Origin: Struthidea cinerea
Taxonomy: Eukaryota > Chordata > Aves > Passeriformes > Corcoracidae
Reading direction: 5' to 3'
NCBI GenBank assembly: GCA_013397865.1
Contig: VZTI01003778.1
Coordinates: 249,160 to 313,159 of the forward strand
DNA: 64,000 bases
Shown piece after piece: positions 11,584 to 22,759 of the stretch. The notes beneath the pieces are model-generated. The model did no database searches, was not told the origin of the DNA, and saw nothing but the letters and a program-made list of their open reading frames with translations. The position numbers were made by a program, and so were the translations under genes. Each line of letters starts with the position of its first letter. Position 1 is the first letter of the stretch.

Positions 11584-14356
11584 CTGAATAAGTGTGTGAC
11601 TCTGCCACAGAGGTAAGAAAAACATCTCGTGTCCAGTTGTGGCAAATTCAGCATTCTAAATAGGTGATAAAATAGATACCAATTTTCAGCTTTATTCCTT
11701 CAGTACTGTAAATTGCAAGACAACTGTAACATAAGCTTGAAAATAAGGCATGCTAGATAATTGTGTCCTAGTATTTACTTTCTGAACTGGTCTAAGGAGG
11801 ATGTTTAAATGAGGAGAACAGGCCTGCCTAAATGTTCATAAGAGTCTCAGTATAAAATCCTAATGAGCAATAATCTGTCTCTAATTCCTCTAATGTAGTC
11901 TCTGGTCTGAATGATAGCACTTGTATTACTTTCTATGAAGCAAATTTACCTCCTGCAATTCATTTGACTGTAATTCTTTCACAGTTTATATTTGGCTGGT
12001 TTTGTTTTATTCTTTATAGTAATTCTATCTAAGCACAGATACATTTCTTTAAAAAAAACCCTAAACATATTTAAATAGTACTGAAATAAGATTCTTCTAG
12101 CTGCAGCTATAATAACACCTCTAATGTTTAACAAGCCACAAGAACTGGAAGAATAGAATAATTTACTTGGCTCATAAAAGAGCAGAAGTAGTTACATAAA
12201 ATGAACATATCGGTCTGCTGTTATTCCTACTCCACACAGCTCCCTGTGGCTTATTTCATTTTAGGCTTATTTTTCTTTTTTTGAGGAAAATTAATTCAAT
12301 GATGATACAGTTTCTTCTGGGTCAGAGGGACCAGGTTAGCCAGAAAGAAATGACTTCTCAGAAACAGAAAGATGATATGCTTCCTGGCTTTCAACCCTGT
12401 TACTAGGACAATAGATGGATATAAATTTCAACAAACACAAAATAAGCCCAAATGGAGAGCTACTCCAAGAGGGATTTTGAAATGAGACAAAAACAAATGG
12501 GTTTATAGAACTGTAAAACAAAATACTACATTACTTATATCACTTTTCCTGAAGGCATAAAAAGATATTAAAAAGTCATTAGCCTTGCTAGCTTAGTCAC
12601 CTGAGAATCTTTGGGAATGACACTTCAATTCCACTTTCTTAATGGCCATGTGGGTTTGTGAAAGTGGAAAGACAACAGAATTAATTCTTCTGGAGTAGTT
12701 CTTTGCTGGAAAGATGGCAAAGTGTCCCTAGCAGCTCTGAGACAAGTGCGTGCTCCAAACACACATTTAAAGGTCAGGCCCTGTGTCAGATCCAGTCATT
12801 GTGGCTGATATTCCTGCCTGTGCTAGGTCTGCAGAGGTAGTGCTGGCAGCTTCAGTGGAAGTCTCATTATGTATCTAGCAACATTTCCAGTCATCCTATA
12901 ATTTTATATCTTCTCATTTTATAAGGCTGTGCATTGTACCTTCCTAATTTTATGCTCTTTTGAGGAAAGTGTAACATTTGGGGCGGGTGAAAACTACTCT
13001 GAGCTGTCTGATGTTGTCCCTTGGAAGTCAGAGGTCTGTCTTCCCAGGAGGGGACACTTGCAGTGTTTTCAGGAAGAACAGGGCTTTGGGACCAGATCTG
13101 CCTCAATGAGCGAGCTAGTGGCATTTCTGGCTTAGAGCTGGTATATCAGTATTGAGTACACACATAACTCAGCTGCTATTGACTTGTCTCCGCTGAAGTG
13201 CACAGGGCTCTGATCGCTTCCTTTTGTGTAAAACAGTTCTGCTACTTGTCTTGGATGATGTAGGGGAAAAAGGAATTTGTTCTTGTATATTCTACATTTT
13301 AGCCCAACCCTTTGTCCTGTTTTGGTGAGGGGAAATAGGAAACTCGTGTACAAAGTAATTGCATTCTGTGACTTGTTGACTGGAAGCAAGAGCAATTTTC
13401 ATAGTTTATTTGCTAGAGTGATTTCCAACTCTTTGAATGAAAGATGAGCTTGTGGAATCGAAGCCTACGTTTAAGGCCTATAAAACACGACATGTTGAGA
13501 GAAGGATGTGTATGTTTGACTAAATTTCTTCCAAGGGATTTCACAGAGCCCCAGGCTGGAGCTATCAATGCTGTAGGGAAGTGTTTCTTTAGCCAGCAAC
13601 CAGATGAAAGGTGATCTTCCTACTGGGAGTTAGCACTGCTGGTGCTTTTAGTCTTGGGAATCCTTATGGGAAAGGGGATTGCTGAGAGCAGCCCCCGCTC
13701 TCTTTTGTGAGGCCAGAGGTTTGGCCTTTCTTCATGTCTCTTGCTCTCCCTCTGCACAGCCTTGCTGACACTACAGGTTTGCTGTGGCTTCAGCCAGTGA
13801 CATGGGACTAGAGTATCTGTGATATCATGGACAGCAGGAAGCCAAGGATGATAGCACTAGGAAAATAGCTATTAATTCTGAATATAGTCTATCCTCTGCT
13901 TAGATCTTATTTGTATTGCTTCTCTCAGTCAGTTTTAAGCCCTCAATAGCCTGTCATTGTTGGTAATTATCACAGCTGAGAAATCGTTGCTGAATAATAA
14001 GATGTGTCTGAAGGAGATTGAGGGGCAACAAATGAGGAGATTTGGTGTCCTGTGAATTATGGTTGTCTCTGTAAGCTTTGCTTTGCTGGGGAAATATCCT
14101 GTGCTTGCCTTTTGGCTTTTCCTCCCAGTCCTCCAGGGTGAGTGAGGGTGGGGGGATTGGCCCTTGAGAGGGCACGTGCTGGGCCTGGGCATCATGCAGG
14201 GCTTTTCCACAGCCGAGGGGTGTAGCAGGGTACAGATATCTCCCTGGAGTGCAGAGGCTGCTCCCCTTGCATGAGGGCTGGTCTGCTTCTGGTTTAGCCA
14301 GGCATACAGCAAACTCCTCCTGGCTATGCCAGCCACACGGAACCAAGTGCAGGGCC
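11584..14356. other. Unique non-coding DNA
   Basis: No recognised gene. The part to about 13.1 kb is AT-rich. From 13.9 kb GC content rises and stops become rare in several frames at once, giving a 199-codon and an overlapping 190-codon minus-strand frame (13935-14534, 13954-14526). Neither has a recognisable domain, and both begin in the LTR fragment at 14357-14535, so I do not call a gene. Confidence 0.6.
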
Positions 14357-14535
14357 AGTGTGAGAAGCAGAAAAGGCCTTGATGATGTGCAAACCCTGCT
14401 TGCACAGGATTTTTGTGCAAGAAATAAGGAAAACATCCCTCTATTACCACCACTGCTTCCAAGAAAAATCCCAAATACAGCCCCACGCCAGCTACTGTGA
14501 TGAAAATTATCTCTACCCCAGCCCAAGCCAGCACA
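14357..14535 (-). mobile_element. Truncated LTR fragment, same ERV family
   Basis: The plus strand reads GTGTGAGAAGCAGAAAAGGC, later CAAATACAGCCCCACGCC and CCAGCTACTGTGATGAAAAT, ending GCCAGCACA. This matches the reverse complement of the U3 start of the LTR at 10987-11583 and the right end of the LTR at 9961-10607. Only about the first 180 bp of U3 remain; the promoter, R and U5 parts expected to the left are missing or unrecognisable. The orientation is minus. Confidence 0.75.
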
Positions 14536-14837
14536 CTGAGTTGGTGCAGAGATTCATGTTTCCTCTACCTCCCCTGTGTGAGGGCTGCAGGACTGAGTCA
14601 AATGGCTCTCTGCAACACGATGACCAGGGGCTTTCTGCTGGGCAGAGCCGAGGTGTGGGAGCTGGCTGACTGGAGCTCTCCTTGCAAAAGGAGGGCTGCT
14701 TTTTTCCTCCTGTCATTCATTAATGGATTTTGGGATGTGTAGGACAATGGGGAGCTGTTTCTTCATGCCTAAATTTGCCTGGCATCTCACTTTGGACTTT
14801 AAACATGCCAGCAATACAACTGGTTATGCTTTTAATT

Positions 14838-14920
14838 TGGGTGCAGGTGTGGTGGGGGGTGTTGGGGGGGATGTTGTTGGCTGTTTTGTGGGGTTTTGTT
14901 TGGTTTTGTTCGTTTTTTTT
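14838..14920 (+). repeat. G/T-rich low-complexity tract
   Basis: Contains runs of six and seven G followed by T-rich sequence (TTTTGTTTGGTTTTG) ending in eight T and CAG. The strand is strongly purine/pyrimidine mixed but C- and A-poor. The G runs are not spaced to make an unambiguous four-run G-quadruplex. The end resembles a polypyrimidine tract plus AG splice acceptor. Confidence 0.75.
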
Positions 14921-15476
14921 CAGTAAAGCCATGTCAAAAAGGATTTATATTGTTATTAAACAATGGCCATACTTAGGCATTTAGAAGCTCTAGTTCTCCT
15001 AGGACTGTGGTCTGGCAGCAGTGGATTGCCCTGGAAATGCGCCAAGATTTCTTGCTCTCTCCTGGTTTCCTAGAATATATGAGTTAACTGCCTGAAATTT
15101 GTCGGGATGGAACTGGCCCTCAGGGCCTGATTGAGAGTCAGGTGTTATTTCACAAGAGTGGCATCAGGCTTGTATTTATTTTGGGATGATTTCAGGATGT
15201 CTTTTGATATGGCACCAAGTGATACTTGGTGTCTCCTGCAGGGCTGTGTGAGCTGAGTCTGTCCATTTGATGAGTAGCTAAAGGGAGACAAACTACAAGG
15301 AATTGCAATAATCAGGTTGCTGGGGATGGGGCACAATCAATATCTGAGGCAGAATTTCAGTATTGGGAAACGAATGTCAGCAAAGTCAGGTAAAATTCAA
15401 GAGATGAAGAATATACCCCTCCTGGGTGTAGGGAGAGAGCGAAATAGAGGGCATTTCTTTTTCCTTTTTAAAAAAA

Positions 15477-15545
15477 TTTGTCTGTTTTTATTGTGGCCTT
15501 GCTTGGTTTTGTTGGTTTGTTTGTTGGTTGGGTTTTTTTTTTAAT
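15477..15545 (+). repeat. T/G-rich low-complexity tract
   Basis: A degenerate GTTT/GGTT tract (GTTGGTTTGTTTGTTGGTTG) ending in a run of ten T and AATAG. It resembles the tracts at 14838 and 19661 in composition and strand. It inflates the open frame at 15317-15544. Confidence 0.75.
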
Positions 15546-18450
15546 AGCCTTTAAGTTCTGCAGGTAATCCATATTGTGGGTTACAGTCCAAATTGATTTT
15601 GAAGGCAAGGTTTTATCCAAAAGGTGAATCTGTTGAAAACAAATGAAAATGGACTATTAACTATGATGGCAGTGGGGTGACAAGGTATCATAACTTCAGA
15701 TTTGAATGCATTTACGTGTAAGAAAATTGATTACATTTGGGTTTTCACTGTTGTATGGAGCTGGGAAAAAGAGAGCCCAGGGCAACAGCATCAAATGAGG
15801 TAAAAGTGAAATAAATCTATAGGGTAATAGAAAGCTGTTGAGAAATGCAGAGTTTCGGTAAAGGGCAATATCATAAAGGCCAGCATGGCCTATGGAATCT
15901 GAGTAAACTTAAATTTCAAGCAACTTTTTATGCAGTAACAAGCTGAGCTGAAAAGGGAGAGGAGGAGGATACCAGATAATAAAAACTTGTCTCTCAAGTG
16001 CAGCTAAGTTCTAAATCAATCAGATGGTGCTTTTGAAATGCCAGTGAATGCTTCCAAGCATTATATTAAAATTTCATGATCAATAATGCTGAAAGCTGCA
16101 CTACACACAGGATAAAATAACAGCTGATAATTCACCAGTAAATGAATTTAATAAAATGTTGTTCACCAGTGTTAGCTGCAATACACTGTCCAGGTTATCC
16201 TTTTGATTAGAAATTACCTGTCAAAACAGTCCTTTGTTGTTAGGTAAGCATAGATCAAAGATAGTAGTTCTTGTTCTCTGGTGTATTTACTGCCAGAAAT
16301 AAGTGGCTGTTTATTCAAACTTGGCCTAGCAGCTAAGGAGCATAACTTTTTTTCCTTTCTGTAAACATATTATGGTCTGCATCAAAGGAATGCCCGCAGG
16401 TCCAGCTGAGTTCAGGATTCTATCATTCCAGTCAGCAGCAGTCCCTGTCCTAAAGACTTAAAGTATAAATAGACAAGAACCAGAGGGCTGGGAAGTGGAA
16501 GCAGGTATTTTAAAAGCAGGTAGAATTGATTACAAAGGCTCCTTTAGTTATCCTTGGAAAACCCAAAGAATTGATTATTAAATCTATTTTCAACACATAG
16601 CTTTATCTGTCCAGGATGCTTCTTGAAATGGGACTTAATTATCCAGGAGCTTCTTTTAAGATTTGCCTGAAGAACTGGATTTTTCTTTTTCATTAAAAAC
16701 ATGAAGCTTTTTTAGACTTATCCACTTGATTATAGGCAGAAAGTTTGTGTGTTATGATACTGAGTGCTAAATTACTTAACTTTTGACTTCTAGATAGTTA
16801 AAGTCCCTGTATGATGCTGAAGCTAACTTTGTGCTTACTTGCTACCTCAGTGGTTTGCATCTTTTCCTCTTACTGTTTATCCAGCATGTGAAAAACATTC
16901 AAATCTCTCATCTGTCTGAGAGATTTTGAAAGCAACTGTTTCTCAGGACTTGCAAATGTTTGGCTGTCTGTAGAATATTTTAGGATGCTTTTACTGGTTT
17001 TTGTTGAACCTCTTCCACTTTTCATAAATGAGCAAGAATTTGGTGGAGTGCAAGTGAGGGCAAGACTGTTTTTCAGAGTGGCACCTAGGGTGGGTGAAAC
17101 CAGGCTTTTTAGCTGTGCTGCAAGAGCTATTTCTACTTTTTCATATTTCAGGGTTATTTGGGAACAGAGTCTAGAATGCAATGACCCCTCTGCTCAATGT
17201 ATTGGTTTCAGAAATGCAGGTGTGCTGTTTGATTTGTGGATAATTAGGTCCATAGTATGCCATTTGAAATTGCACAATTTCAGGAATGTAGAATGAGAGC
17301 ATTTTTTTACAGCTTCTTCTGCCTAAAGGCATACTATCATTTAATGGTGATGCACTCTCCTGACATATGGGAAAACTGGATTTACATCACTGTTTCTTTT
17401 TACCAGTTGTTATGCTTTATAAACAAAAAATGAGGGAACAGTCTTCATGAATGTAACACTCAGGTTCTCTGAGGTATTTCGTCTTTACTGATGTGTCAGA
17501 GCTTTTGGTAATTCTGTAGCAGCTGGCAATTCTGTATGGTACTGCCTGGAGGATGTGGGTACAGGCTTGTCTAATATTGGTGATTACATGATGATGTTGA
17601 GTAATGCAATAAAATATCACATATTTTGTACTAGCAAAATCTTTCATTGACTCCAAGTGACTCTGACCATTAGAACCTTAATGCACTCTCCTAATTTGTT
17701 GCTGAAGCCCCTGCTTTGATTAGATGTTCACAACTTCAGTGCATTGTTTCTTTATCCCTTATAATGGCAGAGGTTGTTGTCTAAAACAGTTTTTTTGTTG
17801 AAGTTTGTGTGTCTTGATATATTCTGGTGTTTCTTATGTGGTTGGATACCTGCCCAGGATTTGCTTTGAAGTATGAAACATTAAAAACAAAATCTGATTT
17901 TATTGTATTTGTCAGGGATATGGTAAGCCATAAAAATAAAACATATTGTAGGACTACACTAACTCACAGTAATGGCCTTGAATCCTTCTGTGGGAAACTG
18001 GTTGTTACAAATTAGCAAGAAAATGTGCATTCACAAATAAGCAGTGCGTCGCTCATTTATTTGGACAATTGTTCTTTAAATAATTTATAGCAACACTTCA
18101 TAGTGATCAAGTAGTACAGATACCCCAGTAGTATGTCTTGCAAGAGTAAAGAGGGAACGGTAACACACTTTTGCTACTAAGTCTTTTCCTAGACACAGGC
18201 CGAGTCTAGTGGGAAAGATTATTCTTGTGGAATATGCAGGATGTTCGTGAGTAGTGGTCTGTACAGCCTGGAGATCCTGATAAACCTATAGAGGAAACTA
18301 GGAAAGACAGGATGTCCTGCTCTATATTGGTCCTGGTCCTATCATGTCTAAGGGTTTTGGCTTGGTTAATCCTGCTTTCTGTTATTGCAAGCACTGCAAA
18401 GGCAATTGTTTGGATTCATATTATCAGCTGAAAGATGGGTTAGGCATTGG

Positions 18451-18643
18451 GGTATGTTGCCCAGGGAGTGGGCAATGACTGGGTCCAATGACTTCCAGAG
18501 AGTCACCATCTCTGGAAGTGTGTTAAGAGGCGTCTGGATGTGGCACTTGGGACTGTGGTTTAGGGGTGATTATGGTGGTGCTGGGTTGATGGTTGGACTG
18601 GATGATCTTGAAGATCTCTTCCAACCCTGATGCTTCTGTGATA
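18451..18643 (+). mobile_element. CR1 LINE 3'-end fragment
   Basis: Recognised by AGTCACCATCTCTGGAAGTG, GGATGTGGCACTTGGGACT, GGGTTGATGGTTGGACTG and GATGATCTTGAAGATCTC, followed by TTCCAACCCTGATGCTTCTG and TGATAT. These are the last C-terminal codons and the 3' UTR of an avian CR1 in plus orientation. It is 5'-truncated and the octamer tail is degraded, so the copy is dead and moderately old. Part of the open frame at 18385-18630 is simply this repeat. Confidence 0.88.
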
Positions 18644-21304
18644 TTTAAAGTTATGTTTAGCTTCTACTGCTAAGTGTGAAACATATACATAGATGCCCTC
18701 AAAGATCATCTTGTATTTTCTAATATAACACTCTTTTGAATATTGTCAAGGAGAGGCAGGTTGGTGCAGTGCTAGACCATGGAAGACAAGCAGTGATTCC
18801 TCTGCTTCTCCTGGGTTCTGTGAGATGGGGCAGGTGCCAATATTTTTCTGTGCCACAGCTCACGCAGTATCATCTTATCTCACCTGATAGGCTGGAAATA
18901 ATTACAGCAGGATGCTATGTGGATGGATATGCTGTGTGTATTTTAGAATAGTCCACAAGTTGCTGCTAGGGAGTTTGGCTCTGAAGCTATCAGCAGCTTT
19001 GATATTGCAAAGGCAGATTCCATTACCTATGGGAGTCATTGCTCAAACACTGGTGTTTCATTTCAGAGATTGTCTGATCTGACCAAGAGTGGAAGGCAGT
19101 CTTGGAAAATTGCTATGCCCAAACAAATGAACGTTTGCTGGATCAAAGCAGCTCAGCATGGCAGGGCAGAGCAGTACAACCCATGGTTAATGCAGAGGAG
19201 TGACACCCAGGGAAACTGCTGCAAGAGGCAGGGTGACATGTGACATGTCCTAACTGTCACTTGCTCATATACAATAGCAGATGTTTGCTTATAAATGCAG
19301 AACACTTTAAAGATTCTCTGGAGGATTTGGCTGTCCCCTAGGTAGAGTTGTGATTGGGGGACTGTGGCACAAAATGTGCTCTACAGCTCCGGTTTGAATC
19401 CTGGTTAAAAAAGTCAGGTGAGAAATTGGGAAATGCCAGGCTTTCACAGCTACCTCCAGCCAAATTAGTTGAATTCAGCTTATTTTTTTGCCTGGTACCC
19501 CCATCACCCCCCTGTCTCACCCCTGCAGAAAAAACCACATTTTTTTCTTTTCTGTTTTGTTAATGGCTTGTTCATTTGAAAAATGGAGATTCACTTGACT
19601 AGAACCTCTCCTGTACCAAGTGAATTTGATGTAAATTAGATTTAGTCAAGTTGTTGAGGATTTTTTTGTTTGTTGTGGTTTGGTGGTGGGTTTTTTTGTT
19701 TGCTTGTTTTGTTTTTTTGACAGTAGAATCTCTGAGCAGTGAACTAGCTTGAAGTTTTCTGTCTCAAGGGGACTGCAGTGCCTTGAAGCATCTTTTTTTG
19801 ACCAGAACACAGAACATAATTCCTACAATAATGGAAAGCAATTTCATACAAGCGCAGCTGCAAATTTGCCAGGTTGTGACATAAGAAATGTTAGTTCCTT
19901 CTTTTATCAGCTGGTCCAACTGGAAAGCTCTACAACTTCCTTGCTGTTTCTTTGGAACTTTCTGTCATCTCCAGTATTTGCTAATTCACAGTTGGTCTAA
20001 TACATGCTTGGTTTTGGGCCATCATTTGTTTGAATTTAATATCTTTTTTCTCCACAGGGTGCTCCCCTGGAGTTAAGCTAAAGAGGATGTTTCATCCTTT
20101 TTAGGAGCAATGCTCATCTGAAGTCCTAAACCCCCCCTTTCCTTTATGCCAGTAGCCTTCCTTTGTAGCTCTTCTGCTAAATAATTTATCCTAAACTGAA
20201 GACTGATTCTGAATTGCTGCTGTCAGGAAGGATCTTGGTCTCAAACCAACTTTCACTCTCTCCTGCTTATTATCGATTGCCCTGTGACAATCCTTGTGTG
20301 GCATATAGCAAAGCAATCCTAGTCACAAACAGTGCATAGGTTATTCATCTGCTATAGTTTGGGCAACATAAAGTTCATTTTTCTGTTAGCCAGTATGGTG
20401 GCTGTCACTGCAGAGTCAACACTTGCTCAAGGTTACTGTGCATTGAGATTTTGGGATCTTTTTTCCTTTCTTCTTCCCAGTATGCTAAGAATAGGGAAAT
20501 ATCCATGGTAACTGTATGTTATGTCATGGCAAATGTTGAATTTCTGTGCATGTGTGGAACAGTGAAAGCTGCATGGTACCATTTCTAAGCATTTTCAGCT
20601 CATGTGTGTTGGGCCGGATAAGAAGGCTACCTCATATATTACCAACTTTAAAGCATCTGAGATTCAGTATGCTGTGTTTGTGCTTCCCTTCATGCTTGGC
20701 TTTTATGTATAGCAGTGAGGTGCTGGGAAAATAAGCCTTGCCATCGAACTCTCCAAGCTTGTGAATCTGTGGAGAGTATAATTAGTGTCCTTTGAGACAC
20801 TCTAAAAGTGAGGAGAGAAAGAAAGAAGTGTAAATTTACTCATACTTTTTATTATTTCTGGACTCAAAAGCTCTGTGTCCTGCTGGTTTTATTCAGAATC
20901 AAATGTCAGTTCAAAGCATCCTGGAATTATTGACAACTTCCAGATTGCTGGACAGGACTGTGGAAAATTCTCACTGGATGATCATGTCTGGATGGCATCC
21001 TGTCCCTCAGGGGTATTTGTCAATTATACCCCTCAGCTTGGTTTTGTCTGAAAAAGTGATAACTTGTAAGAGACTTTGCAGATGTTACCTGTTGATACCT
21101 GGGTGTGAAAATGTAAGCACTGGTCAAGCCTGTATATCATTTCAACTTGCACAGAGTCAAGCACTTATTTCTTTGTATATCTGGTCCAAACCAGCATTTC
21201 AGCTGATGTGGTTCTTGCCCTGTGAAAGAAAAATTGAATGCAAATTTGTTTGTCTTTTGGAACATAGTTGATTAGGTTCTAATCTAATTTTGGGATCAAA
21301 AATC
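18644..21304. other. Unique non-coding DNA
   Basis: No recognised gene or RNA gene. It contains one T/G-rich tract (listed). The near match to a tRNA B box at 19391 lacks the rest of a cloverleaf. Confidence 0.65.
19661..19718 (+). repeat. T/G-rich low-complexity tract
   Basis: Runs of T with interspersed G (TTTTTTTGTTTGTTGTGG and TTTTTTTGTTTGCTTG) ending in seven T. It is followed by GACAG, again a sequence resembling a splice acceptor. Confidence 0.75.
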
Positions 21305-21598
21305 TGTTGGTCTGCCAGCCAAGTCACACAGGTTAGCAAGGGCTGCCTCTGGAAACAGCAGCACGCAAATGCCGAGGCGAGCTCTGAAGCAAGAGCCCAG
21401 GCTTATTGGGAGTGCTCCTCCAGGAACTGCCCAATGCAAGTCTGAAGGGACCCTGATTCTTTTTATAACTTCTTTTACAGGGTGGTTCAGCCTTCTGGAG
21501 TCTGAAAGATTTTCCCTGGCTGGTAGGTGGTCCTAGGCTGACTAGGGTCTCAGCTTGGGCACTTACCAGGTCTGTTGTAGGGTCGTCTGTACCGGACA
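21305..21598 (-). mobile_element. Possible LTR (TATA and poly(A) module), unassigned
   Basis: This segment and the DNA just to its right are CpG-richer than their surroundings. Read on the minus strand, it starts TGTCCGGTACAGACG. It then carries TTATAAAAAG (21460s), a pyrimidine/GC-rich stretch, and CCCAATAAGCC about 60 bp further on, where an LTR would have its polyadenylation signal. It ends ACCAACA. TG...CA ends, TATA, AATAAG and a length near 294 bp suit a short retroviral LTR. However, no target-site duplication is visible, and I do not recognise the family. The 88-codon minus-strand frame at 21333-21599 starts at its edge. A non-retroviral CpG-rich promoter-like sequence is the alternative. 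Confidence 0.35.
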
Positions 21599-21841
21599 TT
21601 TTGCAGCAGTAGCTGGCTGTGAGCCGAATTCTAAAGCTTCGGTACTCCGGAGTCCCTCAAAACTCCGTGGTAGATGAGAAACAAGACACAATGTTTGAGA
21701 AGGGTGATTCAGTTCCTGCTTGATGCCTGGCACAGTTCTTTGTGGGCCTACCTTCTACAACAGATTTCTTCCAGGCAGTGCAGAGAAATTCAAAGCATTG
21801 AGTGTGTTGCTTTGTTTCAAAGGGGGGGGGCAATTGCTGCT

Positions 21842-21867
21842 GACTTCGAAATCTGACTTTGAAATCT
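21842..21867. repeat. 13-bp tandem duplication
   Basis: GACTTCGAAATCT is followed immediately by GACTTTGAAATCT. The units differ only by a C to T change at a CpG, suggesting duplication followed by CpG decay in the second copy. It lies 12 bp after a G9 run. Confidence 0.9.
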
Positions 21868-22743
21868 GAAGGGTGCAAATAATCCTTTTTGTGAGAGGCT
21901 GCAATAATGGGACAGCTATGACAAAAACTGTGCTATGACAATTCATTGGCTTTTCGACTTGAAATGTTACTTAAAATAAATGCTTTTAAAAATTTATGTT
22001 TTAAATTCTTAGTTTTATCACTGAGCACCTGTTACAGGGCTGCCTCACTTATATCCTCCCACCTGCTAAGGTTTGGTAGCCAAAAGTCACATATGACTGT
22101 GAATTCTCCTCCTTTGGTCCCGATGGGCTTTTTCTACAGGATGTGCATGAGGGAAATACAATGCCAGTTGGTGCTTCCATATTTTTTTTCTCCTGGTAAA
22201 GTACTAGTAGCAGTACGAGTTGATGATGACCTTCTGCTACTCTCTGTTGCCACTGAAGACACTAAAGGCTTTGGGATATGAGGGAATGTGATAGGCTCTT
22301 CCATGCCAGGGTAATGCTGATTAATGTGGTACAATCTTCAGAGCCAGGTACATGGCTCTTCTGATATTTTCAAGGACATTGTACATATCCTTTTTAGCAT
22401 TCAGAGTACCTGTTTCCATTCCCATTTGTTTGCTGTGGGTCCTACAAATTTAGCTAGGACTAGAAATCCTCCAAGTTCAATAACAATACACAAATTTCAT
22501 TACCCATATTCACATTTTGTCCCAGTCCAGCATTTAAAATGTAGGCAAGCAGTGAATTTCATTATAATGTAAAATACTAAATACAGAGATTATTTCTGGA
22601 CATAATATTGAGACTCTAGGGACAGTAACTTTTTGATTCTTGAAATGCAATGTGCCTATTTAGGTCATAATTTCATCTGCAATGCTACTTGCTCCTTGAA
22701 ACAGATTTCAAGGAAGACTCAGCTACTTTTTTTAGAGGAGTGT

Positions 22744-22759
22744 TGTACTGTACAGTACA
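22744..22759. repeat. 16-bp perfect palindrome
   Basis: TGTACTGTACAGTACA equals its own reverse complement with no spacer. It could bind a symmetric dimeric protein or be chance; nothing nearby supports a function. Confidence 0.9.

Larger units (their letters stand above)
14536..18450. other. Unique non-coding DNA with T/G-rich tracts
   Basis: No gene is recognised. Two T/G-rich tracts are listed separately. The block around 15990-16200 is AT-rich and looks non-repetitive; it is discussed as a possible conserved element. Open frames such as 16870-17296 on both strands are short and overlap in antisense, consistent with chance. Confidence 0.6.

Noticed and set aside
13935..14534. 199-codon minus-strand open frame as a gene
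   Set aside because: It starts in an LTR fragment, is overlapped by another long frame in the same direction, and plus-strand frames are also open, pointing to stop-poor composition.
14841..14893. G-quadruplex from the G6 and G7 runs
   Set aside because: The spacing does not give four clear G3 runs with short loops; only a weak or two-tetrad structure is plausible.
19380..19410. tRNA B-box-like GGTTTGAATCC
   Set aside because: One mismatch from the consensus, no A box at the right distance and no acceptor stem.
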